NCBI RefSeq assembly: GCF_016653405.1
Contig: NZ_NHSN01000008.1
Coordinates: forward strand, 1 to 64,000
Reading direction: 5' to 3'
Length of the DNA stretch: 64,000 nt
DNA from: Halorhodospira halophila
GTDB lineage: Bacteria; Pseudomonadota; Gammaproteobacteria; Nitrococcales; Halorhodospiraceae
A model generated the notes under the pieces. That model was not told the origin of the DNA and did not search any database. It saw only the letters and a program-made list of their open reading frames with translations. Numbering within the stretch: position 1 is the first letter of the stretch; each line of letters opens with the position of its first letter. The translations under genes and the position numbers were made by a program. Of this stretch, positions 48,619 to 56,997 are shown in pieces.

Positions 48619-49629
48619 TCACAGAGAATCGCAGGCGCAGCGCAGCCCGACACTGCTAGCCACACGCCACGGGTAAGCGCGAAGGACACACCGGGCGCCG
48701 GCCTCGTCCGTGTGGGACCAATAGCCGCCGGCACCGAGCACTCGCAGGTCGGTGCCATACGCCTGGCCGTGGTCCTCGCTCTCGTCCTTGCCGGCGTTAA
48801 CACTGTCCGTGTAGTTGTTCGCCTCGGCCTCCAGGAACAACTCGGCAAGCGTCTGGCGCAGATTCCCGGAGGGCTGGTCGAGGTTAAGGCAGCTGACCGC
48901 CTCGAACCCGTAATCGCTGTGCTCGCCTGTGCTGACCCTTCCTCCGGCGTCGGTCGATCCCTGCGGCACCCCATACGCGGCGGCGTGCCACTCCTGTGCC
49001 GTAGGCAAACGCTTACCGGCGTTACGCGCGAGCCTGAGATAGTCGTAGAACAGCGCATACCCCTCGGAACCGCTCAACGGCGTTGCACCGTAAGCGGACA
49101 GCGGAACCGTGTCCGGCCAGCCCTGCCCGTCCTCGCTGGCGAGGTAGATGTCCAGCCAGAGCCGATCCGGGATGATCTCGACCATGCCCGTCGGGTCGCA
49201 GGTTGGGCGATGCCGGAGGTCCCAGGCCGAGTTCGGGATGATCTTCTGATCCAGGGTGGTACTGGAGTCGTAGGCCTGGTCCAGCGTGCGGACTCGGCCG
49301 TAGTGGAAGCCGCCGATGCGCCGGCTCTCGGTCGTGCCGTGCCCGTCGGGAGCCGTCTTGTTTTTGCTCGCCACCAGCTTGGCGATGCCGGAGTCCTGTG
49401 CGACGGCGTAGATGTAGACGCTATCCCCGAGGCTCATCTCGCCGCCCAGGGTGCCGTCCTCGTTCTCGTGCGGCTCCCAGTCAAGAGTCTCTCGGATGAT
49501 GAACCCCTGCCCGTGGCCGCCGATGTTGAGCGCCATGTCAGGGACGTCGACCCTGGTGTCGCCGGACGTCTCCATCCTCCCCATGATCTCGGCGACGGCA
49601 GGCATCTTCGCTGCTTCGATGCTACGCAT
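48619..49629 (-). CDS. DGR target: FGE/C-type-lectin-fold variable protein
   Basis: A 336-residue protein. The middle and end have the formylglycine-enzyme-like C-type lectin pattern used by DGR targets (LPTAQEWHAAAYG, GGYWSHTDEAGARC, ending SSVGLRCACDSL). Residues ~296-333 are the VR. It begins MRSIEAAKMPAV, overlaps the upstream gene stop (TGATG), and precedes avd. Placed among fibre genes, it is most likely the receptor-binding tip diversified by the DGR. All Asn codons of the TR have been changed in this copy, so this allele has been through mutagenesis. Confidence 0.93.
   Translation of the reverse strand: MRSIEAAKMPAVAEIMGRMETSGDTRVDVPDMALNIGGHGQGFIIRETLDWEPHENEDGTLGGEMSLGDSVYIYAVAQDSGIAKLVASKNKTAPDGHGTTESRRIGGFHYGRVRTLDQAYDSSTTLDQKIIPNSAWDLRHRPTCDPTGMVEIIPDRLWLDIYLASEDGQGWPDTVPLSAYGATPLSGSEGYALFYDYLRLARNAGKRLPTAQEWHAAAYGVPQGSTDAGGRVSTGEHSDYGFEAVSCLNLDQPSGNLRQTLAELFLEAEANNYTDSVNAGKDESEDHGQAYGTDLRVLGAGGYWSHTDEAGARCVLRAYPWRVASSVGLRCACDSL
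48629..48745 (-). repeat. DGR variable repeat (VR)
   Basis: The 117-bp variable repeat, aligning without gaps to the TR over 115 bp. It differs at 15 positions, every one an A in the TR coding strand, changing ten codons (nine Asn and one Tyr in the TR become Gly, Tyr, His, Leu, Ala, Tyr, Arg, Ala, Ser and Cys). Confidence 0.96.
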
Positions 49630-49958
49630 CAGCTCAGCTCCTTGATCTTGTTCTCGACCTCATCGACGCTGAACCCAAGGCGATGGATCAGCGCGCGGTC
49701 ATCCTCGACGCGGATGTGCTGGACGCGCCCTTCTTCCTCGTCCTCGATGACGCGATACTCCGGCTCCTCACCGTCCGGCTCCTCACCGTCGCCGAGAACA
49801 CGGTCACGGTCATAGCGCCAGCGGCCATCCAGTAGCGCCTGCCAGTACCGATGCAGTCGATCGATATCCCGCGGGCGCAGCTCCCCGTCGAGCGCCATCT
49901 GGTGGACGCGCTCGTAGTCAGAGCGCGTAGCCAGGGCGGGGCTAGGGATCCCCTTCAT
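49629..49958 (-). CDS. Phage protein of unknown function, acidic
   Basis: A 109-residue protein from ATG 49958 (GGAGGAG nine bases before). Helical N-terminal half and acidic central stretch (DGEEPDGEEPEY). Just upstream of the DGR target, whose start overlaps its stop. Chaperone or small tail component possible. Confidence 0.55.
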   Translation of the reverse strand: MKGIPSPALATRSDYERVHQMALDGELRPRDIDRLHRYWQALLDGRWRYDRDRVLGDGEEPDGEEPEYRVIEDEEEGRVQHIRVEDDRALIHRLGFSVDEVENKIKELS

Positions 49959-49960
49959 GG

Positions 49961-50350
49961 TCAATTCTCCTCCGTGGCCAGGTATCCATCGATGATCACC
50001 AGCCTGTACTGGTTGCCGGTCTCTCGGTCCTTGCCACCGTCAGCTACCCAGCCGATCAGATCCGAGTTCAGGCGAAGCTCCACCGCGGTCCCGGATGGCC
50101 AGTTGCGCAGCGTGGTGTCGTAGGCCGCGCGCTCGACGTGGAGGGTGTTCCCGTCGCGCTTGGTGACGCGGCAGGTCTCCCAGTCCACCTCCCGGCCCTT
50201 GACCCGGTGCGGAAGGGTGATGTCGAAGAACTCCTCACCCTCCATCGGATCGGGGAAGACGCTGCCGTCGTCGACCTCGATGGTGTCGTCGCCGGTCTCG
50301 GCGTACACCGCAAGCCGGGTCACCGCGTTATCGGCTACCAGTCGTTTCAT
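49961..50350 (-). CDS. Small fibre/receptor-like phage protein
   Basis: A 129-residue beta-rich protein with the FDITLPHRVKG...CRVTKRDGNTLHVERA pattern typical of phage proteins next to tail-fibre adaptor genes. It overlaps the gene before by four bases (ATGA) and ends three bases before the next start. Probably an accessory fibre or spike module. Confidence 0.65.
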   Translation of the reverse strand: MKRLVADNAVTRLAVYAETGDDTIEVDDGSVFPDPMEGEEFFDITLPHRVKGREVDWETCRVTKRDGNTLHVERAAYDTTLRNWPSGTAVELRLNSDLIGWVADGGKDRETGNQYRLVIIDGYLATEEN

Positions 50351-50631
50351 CGTTCACGAACCCTCATGCGAAAATCGATCTGCTTGATGCGCCCGGCGCT
50401 GGTGTCCACCGTCACGCTGATGTTGTAGGTGGTCCGGTCCTTACCGCCCTCGAGCCAGAGCTTGACGTACTCGTCGTAGACCGCCTTGCTCTGTAACTGC
50501 AGGCCGCCCGATTCGTCCGGGCTTATGTCCACATGCACCTGCTGGATGCCGTCGCTGGTCTCGGCCAGCCAAGGCCGGAGATCGACGTCGTAGTCCAGGA
50601 CGTCCGACGGCTGCTTGGTGAACGTCTCCAT
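50347..50631 (-). CDS. Phage fibre-tail adaptor protein
   Basis: A 94-residue protein. The pattern 'P.DVLDYDVDLRPWLA', a VYDEYVKLWLEGG segment and TTYNISVTVDT matches the small phage fibre-tail adaptor family, which links fibres to the tail. It lies between the repeat protein and the small fibre-like gene. A single conserved domain, so the call rests on pattern recall. Confidence 0.7.
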   Translation of the reverse strand: METFTKQPSDVLDYDVDLRPWLAETSDGIQQVHVDISPDESGGLQLQSKAVYDEYVKLWLEGGKDRTTYNISVTVDTSAGRIKQIDFRMRVRER

Positions 50632-52599
50632 CTACATCTCCACTCGGATGACACGAGGCTCTTCCGGAACGACCACCTGGCGCGGTTCTCGCGCCACAAA
50701 GGCCCGGCGGCGGCCCGGGGCCATATGCTCTGCGTTGATCCGAAGAACCGCCTCGATGCTGGGCGAGGAGCGGACGCCCCCCTGGACAAAGACCTGGACG
50801 AGCACCACTGCGGAAATTCTGGCCGGCACCAGTGCGCTTGCGCCGGGAGAAGCCACCGGCTTGGTCATGTACGAAGCAGACACCGTCGGCGCCGCGTCGA
50901 CCTGGGCCTCCGGCCACGCCCTCAATCCGGGCCTTCCTACCAGGTGCAGTCGATGGGAGAACTCACCGCCGGAGAACCTGCGCCTGTCTCCTTTCCCGGT
51001 CGTGTACAGCCGGGACGACGGCCGGACCCCGCCTTCAACGGCCCGCTTTGCCGTGGCCGGCGACGCTTCGACTCGGGGCCTCGGGCCGACATGCGCCGAG
51101 GCCGTCATCCGCCGGGACGCGCCGGCGGCGACCCATAGCTCAGGCGCCACCTCTCCGGCGTGGGTGACCGGCGGCGGGATGTAAATGAACCGGATTGCGG
51201 GCGGGGCTACCGACCCCGCGGCGTACACGCGGCGGATCCCGTCTTCGCGCGTGACGGTTTCAAGCGCGCGGATCGCTGGTTCCGTGTGGATCGAGACGCT
51301 TTCGTTCCGGCGGATTCCGCCGACGCCGGCGACCGACACGTCCGGCCGAACGTCAGTGCTCGGCCTGCGATCAACCCACGGCTCGCCCTGCACCTCCACC
51401 CTCGCCCGACTCCATGAACGCGGGGTCGGGAGGTGGCGCGCCGCGATTCCGGCCCACACGGCGCCGCGCCCTTCATGGCGCGCCCGCTGGCGCACCAGCC
51501 AGCGCGACATGTTGAACCTGACCGTGGTAGCCAGGCGCAGCTGGGCAGGCTTAAACCTCAGCGCACGACCGTAGGTGTTGACCACCAAGAACGAGAACCG
51601 GATCTGGCGCGCCTGAACCCAGGCCTGCGCATGCCTGGCGTTGGCTCCGATGGCCGTCCGCCCGATGATGCTGCCGAAGCCATTGAGGGCCGCTGACGCG
51701 TGCTCGCTGGACCACAGGTCTGCCAGGCGCGCAATCCGGGGCTGACTCGGGTCCGGCCACAGGCGAGTTAGCGGAGAGGTGAGCCCCAGGGGCTTCGCAT
51801 GGCGGACGGCATCTCCAGAGACCCGCGTCCAGGTCGCGCGGACTGGGCCCGGGATCGCGTCTCGGATCAGGTTAACGACCCGCCCAAGGTCAGTGACTCG
51901 CGCCGGAACATCCAGCCACACCCGGACGCGGGTGTACCGGATGGGGTTGGCGTGGATCCGGGTGCCGTAGTGGTGGCGGGCACGCGCTACGGCAAACCGG
52001 ATCGGGTCACCTGTTACGCGCGGACGGCCCCAGACGGCTGAGGTCGGCTTGGCCAGGCGAACACCGTTTCCGGACATCGCTGGATTCGCGTCGACCTGGG
52101 CCTGGGGCTTGGCGTAGCGGATCGGGTCACCATGAACCTGGAGCTGCGGGGCCGGACCAGAGAAATCGTCCCCGACATTCCCGTTGATCGCTCCAGCGTT
52201 GACCGCAGAGCCGAGGGCGCCATGGGAACGCCCCATACCGCCGAGGTACACCTCGGAGAACGGTCGAGCCTTCCGCACCGCACTCCCGCTTATCGAACCC
52301 GAAGGGGACGCGGCACTGCGTGGCGGGTGGGCGTTATTGATGGCCTCTCCGGACAGGGCGCCGGCCGTGCGGACCCCCGCATTCGGCTTCGCTCGGCGAA
52401 CCGCGTCGCCCATGAGCCTGCCCGGCGCGGGCACCGTGGCCGTGGGTCTGCGGACCACATACGGGGATCCGCTGATATCGACCGCAACAGCGCGCCCCGA
52501 GAAGGACGCGTCGTTGACGGCCGCGCCATTGACGGCCGGCCCGTTGAGCGCCCCATCGGCCCGGAACGCCCCTGTAATAGCGCCAGCCGCCTCAGGCAC
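50632..52599 (-). CDS. Large repeat protein of unknown function (655 aa)
   Basis: A 655-residue Arg/Ala/Gly/Pro-rich, basic protein starting at GTG 52599 (AGGTGA before). It is built of degenerate 16-24-residue units such as GDPIRYAKPQAQV, GNGVRLAKPTSAV, GDAVRRAKPNAGV and GSAVRKARPFSEV in the first half, and less regular beta-like units later. No catalytic motif. It sits between the probable tail-tip beta protein and the fibre-tail adaptor in the late operon, where tail fibre or baseplate-like genes are expected. Very unlike its acidic neighbours in charge. I do not recognise a family. Confidence 0.75.
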   Translation of the reverse strand: MPEAAGAITGAFRADGALNGPAVNGAAVNDASFSGRAVAVDISGSPYVVRRPTATVPAPGRLMGDAVRRAKPNAGVRTAGALSGEAINNAHPPRSAASPSGSISGSAVRKARPFSEVYLGGMGRSHGALGSAVNAGAINGNVGDDFSGPAPQLQVHGDPIRYAKPQAQVDANPAMSGNGVRLAKPTSAVWGRPRVTGDPIRFAVARARHHYGTRIHANPIRYTRVRVWLDVPARVTDLGRVVNLIRDAIPGPVRATWTRVSGDAVRHAKPLGLTSPLTRLWPDPSQPRIARLADLWSSEHASAALNGFGSIIGRTAIGANARHAQAWVQARQIRFSFLVVNTYGRALRFKPAQLRLATTVRFNMSRWLVRQRARHEGRGAVWAGIAARHLPTPRSWSRARVEVQGEPWVDRRPSTDVRPDVSVAGVGGIRRNESVSIHTEPAIRALETVTREDGIRRVYAAGSVAPPAIRFIYIPPPVTHAGEVAPELWVAAGASRRMTASAHVGPRPRVEASPATAKRAVEGGVRPSSRLYTTGKGDRRRFSGGEFSHRLHLVGRPGLRAWPEAQVDAAPTVSASYMTKPVASPGASALVPARISAVVLVQVFVQGGVRSSPSIEAVLRINAEHMAPGRRRAFVAREPRQVVVPEEPRVIRVEM

Positions 52600-52609
52600 G
52601 GGTCACCTA

Positions 52610-53053
52610 TCAGCCGTTGTCGATCTTGGACACGACGACCGAGCCCTGGTCCCAGGTCAGTACGTCGCCCGGCTCCAGGGTGCGGGACGAGTAGAGCGGC
52701 GCGGCGAACATCAGCACATCGTCGTCCGAGCTCTCACCGTAGCGCCCGAAGATACCGAAGTGCGTAACCGTGACCTCGCCGTCCTCGATCGGGTTGAACT
52801 CGATCGACTTGGCGTTCTGGGTCTCGCCCTCCTCGGGCGAATCGAAGGCGTCGGAGACCGGATACCCTTCGTGAGCGGCATCCTTGCGCACATAGTTGCT
52901 GTCGCTGAGCTCTACGTTCAGGTCGGCACCGGGGCCAGGGTCGTCCGTAAAGAGCCCGATCATCACGCGATCCGGCGGGTCCTCGCTGGCGCCCCGGAGC
53001 AGCATGTTCAGGACCATGTTCGCGGTTTCGTGGGTATAGTAGCCAGTCGCCAT
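52610..53053 (-). CDS. Small beta-rich tail/fibre-type protein
   Basis: A 147-residue acidic protein with alternating strands (YYTHETANMVLNMLL, then VMIGLFTDDPG, FGIFGRYGES). The 'LFTDDPGPGADLN' type loop is seen in phage tail fibre-associated small proteins. ATG 53053 with GAGGGAAG before it. Co-directional with and 18 bases after the gene at 53072. Confidence 0.6.
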   Translation of the reverse strand: MATGYYTHETANMVLNMLLRGASEDPPDRVMIGLFTDDPGPGADLNVELSDSNYVRKDAAHEGYPVSDAFDSPEEGETQNAKSIEFNPIEDGEVTVTHFGIFGRYGESSDDDVLMFAAPLYSSRTLEPGDVLTWDQGSVVVSKIDNG

Positions 53054-53071
53054 CAGTCTTCCCTCATGTAG

Positions 53072-53632
53072 TTACACGAATCTGCGGGGCTGCACCCGGA
53101 GGTTTTTCTCGGTGTGCCCCTTTGCCCGTCGTGAGCGCGCCTCAACGACGCCCCTCCGGAACCGGTTGCTGAAGTATTCCGCCCCGTCGAACGAGCTCCA
53201 CGGCTTGCCCGGGATCTCCATGACGCGAGCCAGAGCCCCGTCCTGGATATACGTCCCCCAATGACTCCACACCTCCTCGGGGATCCCGCGGGACCGGGAT
53301 GCCGGCTTCAGTGCAGCGCGCACATAGACGTCGTCGCCGTCTTTGTCGATATCGGAGGCCACTGCTTCCGCTGGTGGGCGGAAGGTAACCTCCAGCAGTT
53401 TCCCTTCCTGCTTGGCCTCGGATACGGCAATCACCTCCGCGCTCGAGGTCGGCGGGTAAAGAAACAGGACACCATCCGGCTCCGGTGGAATGGGGTCCAG
53501 CTCCTCGACCCAGGCGTGACTCTCCAGAAAGAACCGCTCGGCCGCCCTTTGAAGCTGCTGCTTGACCGTCCCCTTGGGCGCGCCCGGGACGTGTGGCATG
53601 ACGCCTGGAAGCATGTCGCTCCACCGGACCAT
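53072..53632 (-). CDS. Head-tail or tail component of unknown function
   Basis: A 186-residue protein overlapping the adaptor gene (TGATG). Helix then beta-rich with basic C terminus. It follows the portal-capsid-adaptor block, where podoviruses have a second head-tail connector or tail tube gene. No family recognised. Confidence 0.55.
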   Translation of the reverse strand: MVRWSDMLPGVMPHVPGAPKGTVKQQLQRAAERFFLESHAWVEELDPIPPEPDGVLFLYPPTSSAEVIAVSEAKQEGKLLEVTFRPPAEAVASDIDKDGDDVYVRAALKPASRSRGIPEEVWSHWGTYIQDGALARVMEIPGKPWSSFDGAEYFSNRFRRGVVEARSRRAKGHTEKNLRVQPRRFV

Positions 53633-54306
53633 CAGTCGTCCTCGCTCTTACGCCGGTACTGCCGATAGGGCCTCGGGCCGACCAGCGCCTCAGCCCGGAC
53701 CTTGGTCTCTCCGAGCGCGTGGTAGAACGCCTCGTAGTAGTGGCCCATGCGAGATGGCGCGGCCTCGCTCGTGTTGAGGCTGTGCGCGAGGTAGAGCATC
53801 CAGTCGCGGACCGGGCCGATGTAGACGGGGTCCAGGTCGAAATCCGGCCAGCTGCCGTTGCCCTCTGGAGGCTTGATCGGCTCCGGGGCCTTCGCGTAGA
53901 CGAGCTCGACCTTCTGGCCTTCCGCGGCCGGCGGCGTCACGTAGAACTCCCGCGGCCTGCGGTCATCCCAGGTGTAGTGGTCGATGGGCTCATCATCGTC
54001 GGGCGACTCGGAATGCCACCCTTCGACCGACGCATCCAGCGTCTCCCTGTCGATCTGCGTCACCGGCTCACCGCCCGGGAGATTGCGGACCACGTCGATC
54101 AGCTGCAGGCCGCCACGGGGGATTGTCTGCAGCGTCCCTTTTTTCAGCTCGACCGGCTTGGTGACCGCGTTGGCGTCCGGCCTGACCAGGACAACGGCGC
54201 GGCGGGCATCGTTGTAAAACCCAACCAGCTGAGACAGGCCCCAGCGATCATGGCCGGGGTCATTGAGGATGCCGGCCGCCTGGTCGACCACGTCCCGAGC
54301 ATTCAC
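53632..54306 (-). CDS. Head-tail adaptor (DUF6682-like)
   Basis: A 224-residue protein with a helical N terminus (VDQAAGILNDPGHDRWGLSQ) that matches the DUF6682/adaptor family of podoviruses, where it attaches to the portal and starts the tail. It has a beta-rich core (DRRPREFYVTPPA). Its place, four genes before the DGR target, and next to the capsid, fits that role. Confidence 0.65.
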   Translation of the reverse strand: MNARDVVDQAAGILNDPGHDRWGLSQLVGFYNDARRAVVLVRPDANAVTKPVELKKGTLQTIPRGGLQLIDVVRNLPGGEPVTQIDRETLDASVEGWHSESPDDDEPIDHYTWDDRRPREFYVTPPAAEGQKVELVYAKAPEPIKPPEGNGSWPDFDLDPVYIGPVRDWMLYLAHSLNTSEAAPSRMGHYYEAFYHALGETKVRAEALVGPRPYRQYRRKSEDD

Positions 54307-54309
54307 CGC

Positions 54310-54612
54310 TTACGAGCCTCCCTGGTCCTCCAGAGCGCGCACCTGCTCACGCAGCGTGTCCACGCTCTGACGCTTGTCCAGATCTGTGTCGTGGTGCTTC
54401 TTCGCGTACTCCGCGAGCTCGTCCTTGGTCATGGAGTCGATGGCGGGGTCGTCTTTCTCGCCCTCCGGTGAGGCCTTGAAGTCGGGCTTGGTGCCGTGCT
54501 GGGGCTTGTCGATGTGCACCACCTCCATGTCCGCCCGGGTGGCCAGCTGCTCTGCATACGGGAACACGCGGTCCGTGCCCTTTTTGCGAAGGGCCTTGAT
54601 CTGCTCAGCCAT
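54310..54612 (-). CDS. Small head-associated protein with HeH/LEM-like segment
   Basis: A 100-residue acidic protein next to the capsid gene, ATG preceded by AGGAGG. The segment SMTKDELAEYAKKHHDTDLD resembles the HeH/SAP-like helical pair found in small capsid-associated proteins. Possible head decoration or completion factor. Confidence 0.6.
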   Translation of the reverse strand: MAEQIKALRKKGTDRVFPYAEQLATRADMEVVHIDKPQHGTKPDFKASPEGEKDDPAIDSMTKDELAEYAKKHHDTDLDKRQSVDTLREQVRALEDQGGS

Positions 54613-54663
54613 GATTCCTCCTTAGGGGGTAGCCCCGGGGCCGGAGCCCCAGGGCAGCGCCGG

Positions 54664-55581
54664 TTACTTGGCCACGGCGTAGAAGTGGCCGATCGCCTCG
54701 GGGTTGGTGACCTTGAACCCGTAGACGTTGAGGCCACGAACAAACTCGCCGAAGTACTGCTCCGACTTGATCCGCTCCGTCTTGGCGATCTGGCTCGCGT
54801 AGGTCAGGCCAGCGCTGTGACCGAACACGCAGTTGAACGCCTTGGAGCCGGTCTCATCGGAGTCGGCCAGGTTGTTGCTGCTGTAGACCTCGAACCGGTC
54901 GATCTGGCCGATGCGGCCATTGCGCATGATCGACGTGCCGTCACCGGCCAGGGAGGCGTCCTTCAGGTCGGACTTCTTGATCTTGCCCGCGAGCTTGGGC
55001 GGGAGCACCAGCCACCGGCCCTGCTGCGGGATCGACTGCTCGTCGAGCACGGTGCCCATGTCGACGATGTAGTCGAGGATGTTGTCCTTGTCGACCTCCA
55101 CCGGGGCGCCGGCCTCGCCGAGATTGATGCCGCCCGACCTCTTGCCCGCATCGGCGCCGGTATTGTCCTCGTGGGCATCGCCGTAGATCTCGCCGAGGAT
55201 CTCCGAGTCGATGCTGATCTGCATCTGCTCGGTGGCGTCGTCCGTGAATTCATCCATGAGCTCGATATCGCTCTGGACCTCGTCCACGTTGTCGACCAGG
55301 ACGTTGAAGTAGTCGCCACGGTCGATGGTCAGCTCGACGTGGTTGCCCTCGGGCACCTCCGGGTCGAGCTTCTCGCCGCGCTTGTACTTCTTGATGGTGA
55401 TGTCCGGGCGCATCCGGATCATCACCTTGGACCCCTGGTCGGAGATCTCCCCTTCCCAGTCGGTGTTGGCAATGGAGCCGAAGATGGTTGTCTCGTAGAA
55501 CTTCGTGTTGAGCTTCGCGCTCCACACCTCCGGGATGAAGTTGCCCTGATAGTCAGGGTGCCCACTGGCTCGATCCACCAT
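54664..55581 (-). CDS. Major capsid protein
   Basis: A 305-residue protein opening MVDRASGHPDYQGNFIPEVW, with a helical arm and the beta/alpha pattern of HK97-fold coat proteins (P22/N4-like class). GGAGG precedes the ATG. Neighbours (scaffold upstream, small acidic head protein downstream) leave little doubt. Rich in Asp/Glu. Confidence 0.85.
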   Translation of the reverse strand: MVDRASGHPDYQGNFIPEVWSAKLNTKFYETTIFGSIANTDWEGEISDQGSKVMIRMRPDITIKKYKRGEKLDPEVPEGNHVELTIDRGDYFNVLVDNVDEVQSDIELMDEFTDDATEQMQISIDSEILGEIYGDAHEDNTGADAGKRSGGINLGEAGAPVEVDKDNILDYIVDMGTVLDEQSIPQQGRWLVLPPKLAGKIKKSDLKDASLAGDGTSIMRNGRIGQIDRFEVYSSNNLADSDETGSKAFNCVFGHSAGLTYASQIAKTERIKSEQYFGEFVRGLNVYGFKVTNPEAIGHFYAVAK

Positions 55582-55645
55582 GGGTATTACCTCCTTCGAT
55601 GGTTATCGCCCGCAGACACCCCGACACGGCTGCTGTGTCATGGCG

Positions 55646-56653
55646 TTATCCGTGAAGTGCCTGCAGGATCTCTCGCTCTTTCGCCTTCGCTTCGTCCTCT
55701 TTGCCGCGCCACTTGCCCCGGCGGATTTCTTCCTGCAGAGCGGTGTAGTCCTCCACCGTGTAGCGAGGACGCGACGACGCCGGCTCCGGATTGCGTGACT
55801 TGCCCGGAGCGACCTGGGACTGAAGCTCCTCTTGCCGCGATTGCTTCTGCTGGCGACGGGCACCGTCGACCTGCTCGACGAAGGCGTTGAAGATCTCGGC
55901 TACGCGCGCGGCGTCCAGGCTCTGGTGGGCGCTGTCCAGGAGCTGCTGTCGGGTCTGCCCGGTCAGCCGGTCGACCTCGCCGAGCCACTGCAGCCAGTCC
56001 TGGCGCTGGTTGATCGTCTCCCACTGCGGGCAGAGGGCAGACAGCTCCCGCCAGAACCGCTGCTGGTCGTTCTCCTGCAGGCGCTGCTCCAGGCGCTGGA
56101 CGTCCTCCTGGACCTTGCTGGATTCGTCCTGCTGGGCCGGGCCGATCTCCTGCTTGGCGACCAGCTTCACGGCCTCGAGGAAGTCCTCGCCAAAGTCCTG
56201 GCGGATCTTCTCCAGGCGCTCATCCGAGATGCCCGAATCGTTCCCCTTGCTGTCCTGGCCGGACTGCTCGCTGCGGGCCTGCTCCAGCTGCTCACGCAGG
56301 CGGTCGCGCTCCTCGGTAGCCTCGCGGAGCTCCCGCTGCAGGCGGGGCACCTCGCTGTTGTACTTGCCGCGGAGCGTGTCGTGCGCCTGTCGCAGCCGGT
56401 CGTACTCGGCCTGCAAGTCGCTGCTGCCAGCGGTGTCACCCTCGCCCTGGGAATGCCCTTCAGGCTCGGTGGCCGCGTCGGCTTGGGGGTGATTCTGTGC
56501 ACCTTCGCCGCCGGTCTCGCCGGCGGTCTCGTCGCTCTCGGGGGCCGTAGCGGTATCGTCACCGGTATCCCCGTTGTCGTCGCCGCGGAGCCCTGCCATC
56601 AGCTCCTCGGCCTTCCGTTCCTGCTCGCGTACAGGCCTCGGCTTGCGTGCCAT
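55646..56653 (-). CDS. Scaffold protein
   Basis: A 335-residue protein from ATG 56653 (AGGAGG before). An acidic, Thr/Asp-rich disordered head (residues 15-85) is followed by a long coiled coil with Gln/Glu/Arg and a basic C terminus, the shape of phage scaffolds. It lies between portal and capsid, as in nearly all tailed phages. Confidence 0.8.
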   Translation of the reverse strand: MARKPRPVREQERKAEELMAGLRGDDNGDTGDDTATAPESDETAGETGGEGAQNHPQADAATEPEGHSQGEGDTAGSSDLQAEYDRLRQAHDTLRGKYNSEVPRLQRELREATEERDRLREQLEQARSEQSGQDSKGNDSGISDERLEKIRQDFGEDFLEAVKLVAKQEIGPAQQDESSKVQEDVQRLEQRLQENDQQRFWRELSALCPQWETINQRQDWLQWLGEVDRLTGQTRQQLLDSAHQSLDAARVAEIFNAFVEQVDGARRQQKQSRQEELQSQVAPGKSRNPEPASSRPRYTVEDYTALQEEIRRGKWRGKEDEAKAKEREILQALHG

Positions 56654-56698
56654 GCGGCCCTCCTGGGTGTCGCATGTGGATGTCGTCCTGCCGGACAC

Positions 56699-56722
56699 GA
56701 AAAAGCCGCCCGGAGGCGGCTA
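56699..56722 (-). terminator. Rho-independent terminator
   Basis: Stem AGCCGCC/GGCGGCT with a four-base loop, followed on the minus strand by TTTTT. It lies between the small gene after the portal gene and the scaffold gene, so it may attenuate read-through into the head and tail genes. Confidence 0.85.
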
Positions 56723-56754
56723 CACGGAATCGCTGACGGCCCGCTGGGGTGTCG

Positions 56755-56997
56755 TCAGCGCTGGCCCCGCTTGAGTGATTCGCGGGCGCCTTGCGTGTGC
56801 TCGATGAGCTCGTCGAGGGCCTGCGCCGCCCCTTGAGTCTGGCGCAGCTCCGCCTCGTCGCGCTCTTGAATGGCCGCGTTGACCTGGCGCTGCCGGCTGT
56901 CCTGCAGCCACCCGATCACGCGATCGAAGTCTGGGTTGCCGTCGAGCCGGGCCAAGGCCTGCAGGACCTCTCGCCCCGGGCGATCCATGCGCCTCAT
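56755..56997 (-). CDS. Small protein of unknown function after portal
   Basis: An 80-residue, Gln/Arg-rich helical protein. It overlaps the portal gene end by four bases (ATGA) and is directly followed by a terminator. Confidence 0.65.
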   Translation of the reverse strand: MRRMDRPGREVLQALARLDGNPDFDRVIGWLQDSRQRQVNAAIQERDEAELRQTQGAAQALDELIEHTQGARESLKRGQR

